Shown here in pieces: positions 17,073-26,660 of a DNA stretch of 64,000 nt (position 1 is the first letter of the stretch; the number at the start of each line of letters is the position of its first letter). A program made the translations under genes and the position numbers. The stretch spans positions 4,711,501 through 4,775,500 of the forward strand of contig NC_020908.1 in assembly GCF_000155735.2 (NCBI RefSeq), read 5' to 3'. Source of the stretch: Octadecabacter arcticus 238 (GTDB lineage: Bacteria > Pseudomonadota > Alphaproteobacteria > Rhodobacterales > Rhodobacteraceae). Under the pieces are notes generated by a model, which was not told where the DNA came from, searched no databases, and saw nothing but the letters and a program-made list of their open reading frames with translations.

Positions 17073-18086
17073 ATGACTATTGCATCACACATCGCTTGGG
17101 ATGATACCGTCCTGCCATTTCAGCTTGACCGGTCTGATATTCGTGGGCGCATCGCGCGTCTTGATGGCGTGTTGGACAATGTGCTGGCGCAGCATGATTA
17201 CCCCCCTGCCATTGAGGCATTGGTCGCAGAGATGGCATTGTTGACCGCGTTGATCGGTCAGACGATCAAACTGCGTTGGAAGCTGTCATTGCAAGTGCGC
17301 GGCGACGGCCCAGCGCGCTTGATTGCGACAGATTATTACGGCCCAACGGCTGACGGCAAGCCGGCCCGCGTGCGTGCCTATGCCAGCTATGACAAGGACG
17401 CGATCGACCCGACTGGGCATCCGTTTAGTCAGGTCGGCAAAGGCTATTTCGCGATCCTGATTGACCAAGGCGAAGGCATGGTTCCCTATCAAGGAATCAC
17501 ACCAATTGCTGGTGGGTCATTGTCTGCCTGCGCTGAGGCATATTTCGCGCAATCCGAACAGCTGCCGACAGCTTTCCAGCTGACATACGGTAAGGCGTCT
17601 GTTCCAAGTGGGGCGGAATCGTGGCGTGCTGGCGGGATTATGTTGCAGGCGATGCCTAAGGCCTCCCCGTCCGTTGCAAGTGAGCCAGTGAGCGATGGTG
17701 GGTTGCTGACCTCCGCTGATATTCTGGATGATGACGAAGGCGAAAACTGGACCCGTGCCACTACGCTCCTGCGCACTGCCGAAGAAATTGAATTGATCGG
17801 CCCAACCGTGCAGCCAACCGAATTGTTGGTGCGCTTGTTTCACGAAGAAGCCCCGCGCGTGTTTGACCCGCAAACGGTTGAATTCGGTTGTTCGTGTTCG
17901 CCCGACAAAGTGCGCCAGTCCCTGTCGATCTATTCGGCCAAAGACATCAAACATATGACCACTGAAGAAGGCACAGTCACTGCTGACTGCCAGTTCTGCG
18001 GTTCGCATTATGTGTTTCAGCCCAACACGTTGGGGTTTGAAGCAACAGAAGGACCGGATGCAAAGGGATCGGATGCAAAGCCCTGA
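17073..18086 (+). CDS. hslO: Redox-regulated chaperone Hsp33
   Basis: The 337-residue protein carries the Hsp33 zinc-binding redox switch near the C-terminus, CSC in EFGCSCSPDK and CxxC in DCQFCGSHYVF. The conserved N-terminal core is also present (EALVAEMALLTALIGQTIKLRWKLS). On oxidation by peroxide or hypochlorite with heat, the cysteines form disulfides and the protein becomes a holdase. It is longer than the usual 290 residues because of a short N-terminal extension and an acidic tail. The NUDIX gene that follows overlaps by 14 bp. Confidence 0.95.
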   Translation: MTIASHIAWDDTVLPFQLDRSDIRGRIARLDGVLDNVLAQHDYPPAIEALVAEMALLTALIGQTIKLRWKLSLQVRGDGPARLIATDYYGPTADGKPARVRAYASYDKDAIDPTGHPFSQVGKGYFAILIDQGEGMVPYQGITPIAGGSLSACAEAYFAQSEQLPTAFQLTYGKASVPSGAESWRAGGIMLQAMPKASPSVASEPVSDGGLLTSADILDDDEGENWTRATTLLRTAEEIELIGPTVQPTELLVRLFHEEAPRVFDPQTVEFGCSCSPDKVRQSLSIYSAKDIKHMTTEEGTVTADCQFCGSHYVFQPNTLGFEATEGPDAKGSDAKP

Positions 18087-18669
18087 AGACCTGAAAAAGA
18101 TGCTGCGTCGCTGTATTGAAAACGCAGCGACGTCGACGTCAGATTTCGATCTGAACCCAAGCGTGGTGCTGCCCGAAGGCCGTATTCTAAAACCAGCAGC
18201 CGTGTTGATCGCGGTGACGGAAAACGGGCAGCTTATCCTGACAAAACGCGCGGCCCATCTGAAACATCACCCCGGGCAGATTGCGTTTGCAGGGGGCCGC
18301 AGGGACGACACAGATCGCGATCTGACCCATACTGCCCTGCGTGAGGCAGAGGAGGAAATTGGCCTCAACCCAAGGTCGGCTACAGTTCTTGGTCAACTGC
18401 CATATCATGACACCATCACGAATTATTCAATCACGCCGATTGTTGCGATAGTGCCTTCGGATCTGACGTTTAAACCTGAACCGGGTGAGGTGGAAGAAGC
18501 GTTCACCGTGCCGTTGCGCCACGTCTTAACACTTGCTAATTATCGCATCGAAGGGCGTCATTGGCGTGGGCAAAAACGCTACTATTATACTGTCCCCTAC
18601 GGCCCTTATTATATCTGGGGCGCCACCGCGCGTATCCTGCGCGCAATGGCTGAGGCGGTGGTCGAATGA
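18073..18669 (+). CDS. CoA pyrophosphatase, NUDIX family (NudL-like)
   Basis: The 198-residue protein has the NudL-type context LTKRAAHLKHHPGQIAFAGG ahead of its NUDIX box (GGRRDDTD through REAEEEIGL). This combination is characteristic of CoA diphosphatases, which split CoA into 3',5'-ADP and phosphopantetheine. Two nearby starts (18058 and 18073) both have usable ribosome-binding sites; the second is chosen because AAGGGAT is well spaced. It overlaps hslO at its start and cca at its end (ATGA), so hslO, this gene and cca form one transcription unit. Confidence 0.87.
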   Translation: MQSPEDLKKMLRRCIENAATSTSDFDLNPSVVLPEGRILKPAAVLIAVTENGQLILTKRAAHLKHHPGQIAFAGGRRDDTDRDLTHTALREAEEEIGLNPRSATVLGQLPYHDTITNYSITPIVAIVPSDLTFKPEPGEVEEAFTVPLRHVLTLANYRIEGRHWRGQKRYYYTVPYGPYYIWGATARILRAMAEAVVE

Positions 18670-19820
18670 AACTCTCGGCAAACTGGTTGAACTCGGATGC
18701 ATCCAAGGCGGTGACAGGGCTGCTGGTGGACGCGGGATATGAGGTTTATTTCGTCGGTGGTTGTGTGCGAAACGCCTTGGTCGATATGCCCGTGGCTGAC
18801 TTGGACCTTGCGACAAACGCGCGGCCTGATGTGGTCATGCAATTGGCAAAGGATGCGAGACTTAAGGTTATTGCGACCGGCATTGATCATGGCACAGTAA
18901 CAGTTGTTGCTGATCATCGCCCGTTTGAGATTACGACGTTCCGCAACGATGTTGAAACCGATGGCCGCCATGCTGTTGTGGCGTTTTCCAACACCCTGCA
19001 AGAAGACGCTGTGCGCCGTGATTTCACGATGAACGCGCTGTATTGCGCGCCGGATGGTACGGTCATCGACCCTGTCGGGGGCATCCCTGATCTGCATGCG
19101 CGACACGTGCGGTTTATTAATGACGCTGATTTGCGCATCCGCGAAGATTACCTGCGTATTTTGCGGTTTTTCCGTTTCTATGCGTGGTTTGGCGACCCCG
19201 ATCAGGGGATAGATGCCGACGGGTTTGCGGCCTGCGCCGCAAACCTTGATGGGCTGGAGGGCCTAGCAAAAGAACGGGTGCGGACCGAGCTTTTGAAAAC
19301 CCTCCTTGCGCCAAACCCCGCACCTGCAATGGCGTCCATGGCAATGTGCGGCGCGTTGGGTCGTCTGCTTGCGGGTGCGGATGTGTCGGCCCTCGCGCCG
19401 CTTATCCATCTTCAAGAAAAACTCGGCCGCCCCGCACATTTGCACACGCGACTTGCCGCCATAAATCCCGGTGATGTTACATCGCAGCTGCGCCTCTCCA
19501 AGGCCGACACCCTTGAATTCACCCGTATCCGTGACGGCGCGTTGTCGGTGATTGATGCTGCACCTTTGGGCTACAATCTGGGTTCTGAGCTTGCGATCGA
19601 AGCGTTAATGTTGCGGGCGGCATTGTCCGGCGGCACCTTTACAAAGATCGATATGGACGCGGCGCAGTTTGGTGGTGCACAAAACTACCCCGTAACGGCC
19701 AAAGACCTGATGCCAACCTACGCAGGTCCCGCATTGGGTGCGCGCCTCAAACAGCTTGAAACGGCATGGATCGCATCCGGTTTTACACTGGTAAAGTCTG
19801 ACCTTTTAGCACTCCCGTGA
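18666..19820 (+). CDS. cca: CCA tRNA nucleotidyltransferase / poly(A) polymerase family
   Basis: The 384-residue protein opens with the class II nucleotidyltransferase signature YFVGGCVRNALV followed by the metal-binding Asp pair in ADLDLATNA. RRDFTMNALY and the dimer/RNA-binding region LRILRFFRFYAWF follow. It adds or repairs the CCA end of tRNAs; the bacterial poly(A) polymerase I is a relative but is usually longer and more basic. ATGA overlap with the upstream NUDIX gene and a GTGA overlap with the downstream exporter gene indicate an operon. Confidence 0.92.
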   Translation: MKLSANWLNSDASKAVTGLLVDAGYEVYFVGGCVRNALVDMPVADLDLATNARPDVVMQLAKDARLKVIATGIDHGTVTVVADHRPFEITTFRNDVETDGRHAVVAFSNTLQEDAVRRDFTMNALYCAPDGTVIDPVGGIPDLHARHVRFINDADLRIREDYLRILRFFRFYAWFGDPDQGIDADGFAACAANLDGLEGLAKERVRTELLKTLLAPNPAPAMASMAMCGALGRLLAGADVSALAPLIHLQEKLGRPAHLHTRLAAINPGDVTSQLRLSKADTLEFTRIRDGALSVIDAAPLGYNLGSELAIEALMLRAALSGGTFTKIDMDAAQFGGAQNYPVTAKDLMPTYAGPALGARLKQLETAWIASGFTLVKSDLLALP

Positions 19821-20389
19821 CGGCGCTCGTCGGCTTTGTCTTCCTTGGCCTGTTTTCCCCCGGTCCGAATGTCATCCTTCTTACGACGTCGGGCGCACGG
19901 TTTGGTTTTCGCGCCACTCTGCCACATCTGTTGGGCGTGGCGCTGGGCGTTGGGTTTATTGCCTTCGTCACGGGCTTGGGATTGGGCGCGCTGATTGAGG
20001 CGTTCCCAACTTTGCGTATCGTTTTGATGATCATCGCGTCGTTGTGGATCCTTTCGATGGCGTGGAAGCTGTGGCATGCAAAACCGGTGCAAACACGCGA
20101 CACCGATCGCCCTTTTACGTTTATTCAGGCGATCCTGTTCCAATGGGTAAACCCGAAAATATGGGCCGTTGCCACATCTGCATCCGCGATAATCGCAGAC
20201 CTGTCACCGATGATGCAGGCGACAATGCTTGCCGTAACTTTCTCCGCCACAAACCTTTATGTCTGCCTATTTTGGACCTATGCAGGAAGCCTGCTAAGAA
20301 CCCTCCTCGCGGACGCATCTAAGTGGCGGATTTTTATGCATATTATGGCCGTCGCATTGGCGATGTTTTCAGGACTGGTTTTCCTGTGA
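19817..20389 (+). CDS. LysE family translocator
   Basis: The 190-residue protein is strongly hydrophobic with about five or six membrane segments. It has the LysE/RhtB motif FSPGPNVILLTTSGARFGFRA-like N-terminus (GPNV plus the following basic turn). Such proteins export amino acids or related small molecules across the inner membrane; the substrate is unknown. The start is GTG, overlapping the cca stop by four bases. Two ABC exporter genes follow after 39 bp. Confidence 0.85.
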   Translation: MTALVGFVFLGLFSPGPNVILLTTSGARFGFRATLPHLLGVALGVGFIAFVTGLGLGALIEAFPTLRIVLMIIASLWILSMAWKLWHAKPVQTRDTDRPFTFIQAILFQWVNPKIWAVATSASAIIADLSPMMQATMLAVTFSATNLYVCLFWTYAGSLLRTLLADASKWRIFMHIMAVALAMFSGLVFL

Positions 20390-20428
20390 CGTAATCCGGT
20401 CTATATCCGCTAGGGAAAGGAACTCGCC

Positions 20429-22276
20429 GTGTTTCGCTTCTTTGAAAATCTTGTTGACCCGTATGAGGCATATGCCGAGGACGACGTCCCGCCAACGCGC
20501 CTTTGGCCGTTCCTGTTAACCTACGTGCGCCCGTTCAAACTGGTGTTCTGGGCCGCTGGAATCATGTCCGTCATCGTTGCAACAGTTGAGATTTGGCTGA
20601 TTTCCTACATGGGTCGTCTTATAGATATGATCGCACCCGGGTCCGAAGAATCCATGTGGGCTGACCATGGATTGGAATTCTTCTTTGTTGCGGTCTTCCT
20701 GCTCACGTTGCGCCCACTCTTGCAGATCATCGACGTTGCCCTTTTGAACCAGTCAATCATTCCGAATTTTGGGACTATCGTGCGTTGGCGCGCACATCGC
20801 CACGTGTTGCGCCAGTCTGTTGGTTGGTTTGAAAATGACTTCGCGGGCCGCATCGCCAACCGTATTATGCAGACACCACCCGCAGCCGGTGAGGTCGCGT
20901 TTCAAGCGTTTGACGCGGTGACATTCTCGCTCGCGTATATCATTGGCGCGGGTGTTCTATTGATGGGGGCCGATCCGCGGTTGTTGCTACCGCTGGTGAT
21001 TTGGTTCGCGCTTTACATCGTCCTGATGCGTTGGACAGTTCGCCGCGTCGGCCCCGCGGCCAAGGCATCATCTGATGCAAGGTCCGAGGTCACGGGCCGC
21101 GTTGTGGACAGCTATACCAACATCCATTCCGTCAAAATGTTTGCGCACCATGATCGCGAAATCAACTATGCACGTGAGGCGATTGAAAACACACGTTCAG
21201 CCCTGCAACGCGAAATGCGGCTTTTCTCAATCATGGATGTATCGCTTGTCTTGTTGAACGGCATCTTGATTGTTTCGGTTGTTGGTTGGGCACTGTGGCT
21301 CTGGTCGGGCGGCTTAGCGACGGCGGGTATCGTTGCTGCTGCGGCGGCGTTAACCCTCAGGCTCAATTCGATGACAGGTTGGATCATGTGGGCGGTGACG
21401 AACTTGTTCCAAAATCTTGGTGTTATTTCTGAGGGCATGGAGACGATTGCCCAACCGATCACGCTGACCGATGCGACAGACGCCAAGCCACTGATGGTCC
21501 TAGGTGGTGGCTTGGAGATCCAATCTCTGAGCCATCATTACGGGCGCGCTTCCGGTGGGATCGACAAGCTATCCCTGACCGTTGCACCGGGTGAAAAGAT
21601 AGGTTTGGTTGGGCGGTCCGGCGCAGGAAAGTCGACACTCGTTAAGCTCCTATTGCGATTTTACGATGCAGAATCCGGACGTATCTTGATTGATGGTCAG
21701 GACATTGCTGGGGTCTGTCAGGACTCCCTGCGGCAAGCGATCGGCATGGTACAACAGGAAAGCTCCCTCCTGCATAGATCCGTGCGCGACAATATTCTGT
21801 ATGGAAATCCGAGTGCATCAGAAGCGCAGGTGATCGCAGCGGCAAAACAAGCCGAAGCCTATGATTTCATTCTTGATCTTGAAGACGGACAAGGTCGCAA
21901 AGGTTTTGATGCCCATGTCGGTGAACGCGGTGTGAAGCTGTCAGGTGGGCAGCGCCAACGCATCACGCTGGCGCGCGTAATCCTGAAAGATGCGCCGATC
22001 CTGTTGCTGGACGAGGCGACGTCAGCGCTTGATTCCGAGGTTGAGGCGACGATCCAGAAGACGTTGAAAGGCCTGATGGATGGCAAAACTGTCATCGCCA
22101 TCGCGCACCGGCTGTCGACGATTTCGCAGATGGACAGGATCGTAGTGATGGACGGTGGCAAAGTCGTTGAAGACGGAACCCACGACACGCTGCTCGCGCT
22201 GAATGGGCAATATGCAGGCTTCTGGGCGCGTCAATCCGGTGGTTTTATCAGTACAGAAATTGAGGCCGCGCAATGA
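20429..22276 (+). CDS. ABC exporter, fused permease and ATPase (first of a pair)
   Basis: The 615-residue half-transporter has an N-terminal six-helix membrane domain (residues about 25-330) and an ATPase domain. The ATPase domain has Walker A GRSGAGKST, signature LSGGQRQRI, Walker B ILLLDEATSALD and H-loop IAHRLST. The start is GTG behind the ribosome-binding site GGAAAGGAA. It is closely followed (4-bp overlap) by a second gene of the same architecture, so the two probably form a heterodimeric MsbA/MdlB-type exporter. The cargo (lipid, drug or peptide) cannot be told from sequence. Confidence 0.9.
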   Translation: MFRFFENLVDPYEAYAEDDVPPTRLWPFLLTYVRPFKLVFWAAGIMSVIVATVEIWLISYMGRLIDMIAPGSEESMWADHGLEFFFVAVFLLTLRPLLQIIDVALLNQSIIPNFGTIVRWRAHRHVLRQSVGWFENDFAGRIANRIMQTPPAAGEVAFQAFDAVTFSLAYIIGAGVLLMGADPRLLLPLVIWFALYIVLMRWTVRRVGPAAKASSDARSEVTGRVVDSYTNIHSVKMFAHHDREINYAREAIENTRSALQREMRLFSIMDVSLVLLNGILIVSVVGWALWLWSGGLATAGIVAAAAALTLRLNSMTGWIMWAVTNLFQNLGVISEGMETIAQPITLTDATDAKPLMVLGGGLEIQSLSHHYGRASGGIDKLSLTVAPGEKIGLVGRSGAGKSTLVKLLLRFYDAESGRILIDGQDIAGVCQDSLRQAIGMVQQESSLLHRSVRDNILYGNPSASEAQVIAAAKQAEAYDFILDLEDGQGRKGFDAHVGERGVKLSGGQRQRITLARVILKDAPILLLDEATSALDSEVEATIQKTLKGLMDGKTVIAIAHRLSTISQMDRIVVMDGGKVVEDGTHDTLLALNGQYAGFWARQSGGFISTEIEAAQ

Positions 22277-24123
22277 TTGCAACGCGGTATCAACAGATGA
22301 TCAAACGCCTTGGCAATCTGATCGACAGCCGAATGGAGGCCGATGGCCCACCGCCAGATACCCTCGCGCGGTTCTTCAACTGGGCGCTGTCTGGCGCGTG
22401 GCGCGTTATTGGGCTGGCTGCATTTATATCCGCATTGGCGGGCGCGACTGAAGTTTTGGCGATGTTCCTGTTGGGGCAGGTCGTGGACATCGCGGCGTCT
22501 TCGCAGCCCATTGGCGACAGCGCCGGGTTGCTGATTGGCGCCGTCGTGTTGTTGATGGTTTTGCGCCCCGCGCTGTTCGGGTTGTCTGCGTCATTTCAAT
22601 CCGTCGTCGTTGGGCCGAACCTGTTTACGCTGGTTGTCGGCCGTTTGCACCGCTGGACACTGGGACAGGCGGTCACGTTCTTTGACAATGATTTCGCGGG
22701 ACGTATTGCGCAAAAGCAAATGCAGGTGGCGCGGTCAATTACCGAAACGGTCATTGAGACGGTGAACGCGGTCCTGTTCGCGCTGGCGACGGTGATCGGC
22801 ACAGCGTTTTTGCTGATCACAATCGACGCCCGTCTGCTGATTGTGCTGGCGTTCTGGATCATGAGCTATGTTGTCTTTCTCTGGATTTTCCTGCCCCGCA
22901 TCCGGTCACGATCGAAGGCACGGGCTGGAGCTGCCGCGATGCTGACAGGGCAGGTTGTCGACACCATCACCAACATTAAAACGGTCAAGCTATTCGCAGG
23001 GACGCTTCATGAATCCGACGCCGCGCAAAGCGCGATGCAAGACCTGCGTGGTCGGGCGCTCGCTTACGGAGAGGTCGCGACGCTGTTCCGCTTTGGCCTC
23101 ATCACACTTGCAGGGGTTTTGCCGCTGGCGATGGTGGGTTTCGGGCTGTCGTGGCGAGATGCTGGTGTCACACCTGGCGATCTCGCGGCTATCGGCGCGG
23201 TGTCAATTCGGCTTAGTCAAATGACTGGGTGGGTCAGCTTTGTTCTGATGGCAGTGTTCAGCCACATCGGAGAGGTTGAAGATGGCATGAAGACCCTAAC
23301 CCCGCCGCACCAATTGACCGACACTGTTGATGCCAAGCCAATCAATGTGACGGCCGCTGAAATTGAATTTCGCGATGTGTCGTTTCAATATGGCGGCGGG
23401 GCTGGTGGGATCGGTGGAATCAATTTGACCATCAAAGCTGGTGAAAAGCTCGGCATTGTCGGGGCGTCTGGGGCTGGCAAATCCACGCTCGTGGCGCTGC
23501 TGTTGCGGTTATATGATCCTGAGAATGGTGACGTTCTGATTGACGGGCAGGCCGTGCGCGGCGTGACACAAGATAGCCTGCGCGCTGCTATTGGAATGGT
23601 CACGCAGGAAACGGCGATGTTCAACCGATCAGCGCGTGACAACATCATCTATGGACGGCCCGATGCAACCGACGCACAGATGATTGCCGCGGCGGGGAAG
23701 GCCGAAGCACATGATTTTATCGGTGACCTTCGCGACAATGTGGGTCGTGCGGGATATGATGCGCACTTAGGGGAACGGGGGGTGAAACTTTCCGGTGGCC
23801 AGCGTCAACGGATTGCACTAGCCCGCGCCATGCTGAAGGACGCGCCGATCTTGGTGCTGGATGAAGCGACCTCCGCGCTCGATAGCGAAGTTGAGGCTGC
23901 GATCCAGATCGCGCTGGATCGTGCAATGGACGGCAAGACGGTTGTGGCAATCGCCCACCGTCTTTCAACGATTTCGGGTATGGACCGCATTATTGTGCTG
24001 GAAGAAGGGCGCATTGTGGAAGAAGGAGCGCATGAGGACCTGCTGAAACGCGCAGGAACCTATGCACGATATTGGAATCGCCAATCCGGTGGGTTCGACA
24101 GCACGAAAGATGCGGCGGAATAA
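22273..24123 (+). CDS. ABC exporter, fused permease and ATPase (second of a pair)
   Basis: The 616-residue protein has the same layout as the gene before it: a membrane domain then an ATPase with Walker A GASGAGKST, signature LSGGQRQRI, Walker B ILVLDEATSALD and H-loop IAHRLST. Both nucleotide sites in this subunit look catalytically complete, and so do those of the partner, so neither is an obvious degenerate half. The ATGA overlap with the upstream gene and the adjoining ATG of the RNA methyltransferase right after its stop suggest a single operon. Confidence 0.9.
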   Translation: MIATRYQQMIKRLGNLIDSRMEADGPPPDTLARFFNWALSGAWRVIGLAAFISALAGATEVLAMFLLGQVVDIAASSQPIGDSAGLLIGAVVLLMVLRPALFGLSASFQSVVVGPNLFTLVVGRLHRWTLGQAVTFFDNDFAGRIAQKQMQVARSITETVIETVNAVLFALATVIGTAFLLITIDARLLIVLAFWIMSYVVFLWIFLPRIRSRSKARAGAAAMLTGQVVDTITNIKTVKLFAGTLHESDAAQSAMQDLRGRALAYGEVATLFRFGLITLAGVLPLAMVGFGLSWRDAGVTPGDLAAIGAVSIRLSQMTGWVSFVLMAVFSHIGEVEDGMKTLTPPHQLTDTVDAKPINVTAAEIEFRDVSFQYGGGAGGIGGINLTIKAGEKLGIVGASGAGKSTLVALLLRLYDPENGDVLIDGQAVRGVTQDSLRAAIGMVTQETAMFNRSARDNIIYGRPDATDAQMIAAAGKAEAHDFIGDLRDNVGRAGYDAHLGERGVKLSGGQRQRIALARAMLKDAPILVLDEATSALDSEVEAAIQIALDRAMDGKTVVAIAHRLSTISGMDRIIVLEEGRIVEEGAHEDLLKRAGTYARYWNRQSGGFDSTKDAAE

Positions 24124-25326
24124 ATGGGTCAGATAGTAGAACGGCTTAATCAAGCAGGGCTTGGTCAACTGGCAGATGGCACACATCTGGAACGGGTTTT
24201 GCCCGGCGAAGAAGTTGAGCCGCTGCCAGATGGCACCGCGCGTATCATCACGCCCGTTGCGGATCGTGTTAAGCCACCCTGCCGTCATTTCAAAAGCTGT
24301 GGTGGCTGTACAATGCAGCACGCGTCAGACGATTTTGTTGCAGCGTGGAAGACTAAGATTGTTGAACGCGCGATGATGGCTCGTGATTTGCCGTTCCCGT
24401 TTCGCACGATCCACACATCTCCGGCGCAAAGCCGCCGACGTGCGCGTTTGTCGGGACGGCGCACGAAAAAAGGCGCGATGGTCGGATTTCATGCGAAAGC
24501 CTCAGATGCTTTGATTGATATTCCAGATTGCCAGCTGTTGCTTCCAGCGATCCGCGCTGGGTTCCCAGCACTTGAGGCACTGACCATTATCGCGGCGTCG
24601 CGCAAGTCCGAGGTCAACCTGACGGTGACGGATAGCCTTGGTGGCTTGGATGTTATGGTTGAGACAGATCGCGAATTGACTGGACAGCTTCGGATCGAAT
24701 TGGCGGCATTGGCTGAAGCGCATAATCTGGCACGATTGGCGTGGAACGACGAAGTTGTCGTGACCCGCAAGGCGCCGGATCAGGAGTTCGGCAATACCCG
24801 TGTTGAGCCCCCTGCGGGCGCATTCTTGCAAGCGACGCGTGAAGGTGAAAAATCACTCGTTTCCGCAGTGTTAGAGACGGCAACGGGGGCGAAACGCTGC
24901 GTTGATTTGTTTGCTGGCGCGGGCACCATTGCCCTTTCACTTGCGCAAGTGGCTGAAGTTCATGCCGTCGAAAGCAGCTCCGATATGTTGGAATCGCTTG
25001 ATCGTGGCTGGCGGCATGCCAAGGGCCTAAAGACAGTAACAACCGAGACTCGCGATCTGTATCGCCGCCCGTTGGAACCTGATGAACTGAAGCGCTTTGA
25101 TCTTGCCGTTCTTGACCCGCCCCGTGCCGGGGCCGATGCGCAGATCGCGACACTTTGCGCTTCGAAGGTTCGGGCCGTTGCAATGGTGTCGTGTAATCCG
25201 GTGACGTTCTCGCGCGATGCGGCGGCGCTGGTTGCGGCAGGGTTTACGCTGAACTGGATCGATATCGTTGACCAGTTCCGCTGGTCGCCACATGTTGAAC
25301 TTGTGGGGTCGTTCACCCGGTCGTGA
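24124..25326 (+). CDS. Class I SAM-dependent RNA methyltransferase, RumA/TrmA (uracil-5) type
   Basis: The 400-residue protein has an iron-sulfur cysteine cluster near residue 55 (CRHFKSCGGCTMQH). The SAM-binding motif is VDLFAGAGTIALSLA near residue 260. The catalytic segment VLDPPRAG and MVSCNPVTFSRD carry the nucleophilic Cys of 5-methyluridine methyltransferases. It probably methylates a uridine in 23S rRNA, as RlmD or RlmC does; which site is unknown. The start codon follows the stop of the ABC gene with no gap. There is no N-terminal TRAM domain of full length. Confidence 0.87.
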   Translation: MGQIVERLNQAGLGQLADGTHLERVLPGEEVEPLPDGTARIITPVADRVKPPCRHFKSCGGCTMQHASDDFVAAWKTKIVERAMMARDLPFPFRTIHTSPAQSRRRARLSGRRTKKGAMVGFHAKASDALIDIPDCQLLLPAIRAGFPALEALTIIAASRKSEVNLTVTDSLGGLDVMVETDRELTGQLRIELAALAEAHNLARLAWNDEVVVTRKAPDQEFGNTRVEPPAGAFLQATREGEKSLVSAVLETATGAKRCVDLFAGAGTIALSLAQVAEVHAVESSSDMLESLDRGWRHAKGLKTVTTETRDLYRRPLEPDELKRFDLAVLDPPRAGADAQIATLCASKVRAVAMVSCNPVTFSRDAAALVAAGFTLNWIDIVDQFRWSPHVELVGSFTRS

Positions 25327-25424
25327 TTGCGCAGCTGCTATAATTTCTAGGACATTGAACAAACCTGCGTTAATTACCCGTTCAAAAGGTCAAGTTTAAT
25401 AAAAGACCGAGTGGGGCAATTTTA

Positions 25425-25916
25425 ATGATGAACCGACGAATATTCACCAGCGCAGCGGCACTTTTTGCCCTGACGGCCTGTTCAAGCGAGTTTCGCGTTT
25501 ATACTGGACCTGCCGTGACCAGTGTTGTGGTTCAAAAGGGACGCCGAAAGATGTTTCTTTTTCACAACAACGAGGTGCTTGAGCAGTATGACTTTGAGCT
25601 TGGCTTCGCGCCAACCGGTCATAAGGAAGTCGAAGGCGATGGGCGGACGCCGGAAGGTGCGTATTTTATCGACCGCAAAAATCCAAACAGCAGTTTCTAT
25701 CTGTCCATCGGTATTTCGTACCCGAACGCCGCAGATCGCGCCCGCGCTCGTGCGATGGGCAAATCACCTGGTGGTGACATTTTCATCCACGGAACACCTC
25801 GCGCATCGCTCAATCGCGATGATTGGACGGCGGGTTGTCTTGCTGTGAAGGACCGTGAGATGGAAGACATCTATGCGATGGTAAATGTCGGAACGCCAAT
25901 TTTCATGTACGCCTAG
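25425..25916 (+). CDS. L,D-transpeptidase (YkuD domain), probable lipoprotein
   Basis: The 163-residue protein has a signal sequence ending in a lipobox (FALTAC, Cys at about 19), so it is probably anchored in the envelope. The catalytic YkuD motif is clear: IFIHGTP then, after a short insert, DDWTAGCLAVKD with the active-site Cys. Such enzymes make 3-3 peptidoglycan cross-links or tether lipoproteins. A second, broken gene of this family lies at 26661-27253, and a CAP-domain gene lies between, convergent with this one. Confidence 0.88.
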   Translation: MMNRRIFTSAAALFALTACSSEFRVYTGPAVTSVVVQKGRRKMFLFHNNEVLEQYDFELGFAPTGHKEVEGDGRTPEGAYFIDRKNPNSSFYLSIGISYPNAADRARARAMGKSPGGDIFIHGTPRASLNRDDWTAGCLAVKDREMEDIYAMVNVGTPIFMYA

Positions 25917-25938
25917 GCGTTGTTCTAACGGCCAACGC

Positions 25939-26499
25939 TTATTGCAAAGGAATGGGATTTTCTTGCGCAACGATCCCGCGCCGGTTTGAATCGGCCATAA
26001 CCAACGTCCACCAAATCTTTCCGTTGCCTTCCTGGAACCAAGCAATACCCATGTCCGTCGCATCGGAATCCAACAAGACAGCCCGTGTGTCGGGCTCACG
26101 CATCCACGCGCCAAGCGTTTCAAGTTCGGTCTCATAGGTTTCGGAAATGGTTTCGCCTGTCAGGGACCCAGTGTAGCCGACGCGCCGTAGACGATCGATT
26201 GGGGACGATCCATCAGAACCAAAATGCCAAGGGCGGTTCTGCACGGACATATCGCGGGAATGCGTTGCTGCTGCGGCGTTCAATTGTGCGTTTAGCCGAA
26301 CTGGTTGGGCGCCAGACGCGTTGCGTAGGGCGTTTAACCCGTCAAGCATATGGAACTGGATGTCATTGGCGTCTTGCGGCCCAATTCGATAAACTTGTGG
26401 CAGCGGGAGCCCGTCAGGGCCGATCGTCGCCAAAGGCGCGCCAGCACAGGCAGCCAGACCAAAGGCCAAAAAACCAAGAATAAATGAACGACGAAGCAT
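25939..26499 (-). CDS. CAP/SCP domain lipoprotein
   Basis: The 186-residue protein starts MLRRSFILGFLAFGLAACAG, with a lipobox and Cys at about 18. It continues with a bacterial CAP (PR-1/SCP) domain: LNALRNASGAQPVRLNAQLNAAAATHSRDM and later TETISETYE-type and GIAWFQEGNGKIWWTLVM segments. The domain's role in bacteria is poorly known; peptidase or lipid-binding roles have been proposed. The start at 26499 is chosen because AAGGG precedes it and it begins the signal sequence. It ends 22 bp from the convergent L,D-transpeptidase gene. Confidence 0.85.
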   Translation of the reverse strand: MLRRSFILGFLAFGLAACAGAPLATIGPDGLPLPQVYRIGPQDANDIQFHMLDGLNALRNASGAQPVRLNAQLNAAAATHSRDMSVQNRPWHFGSDGSSPIDRLRRVGYTGSLTGETISETYETELETLGAWMREPDTRAVLLDSDATDMGIAWFQEGNGKIWWTLVMADSNRRGIVAQENPIPLQ

Positions 26500-26660
26500 A
26501 TGAGAACCCTTATCGATTTCTTTTGCCATATCCGCTCAGGCGTTGCGTTTCAAACCCACATCGGCGTGAAGCGGCTCAAAATCATCAGTTTGATTTGTGA
26601 GCGCGATAAATGCATCATATCAGGCATGTGGTTTTATGAAATTGAATGGGGGAGCGACCC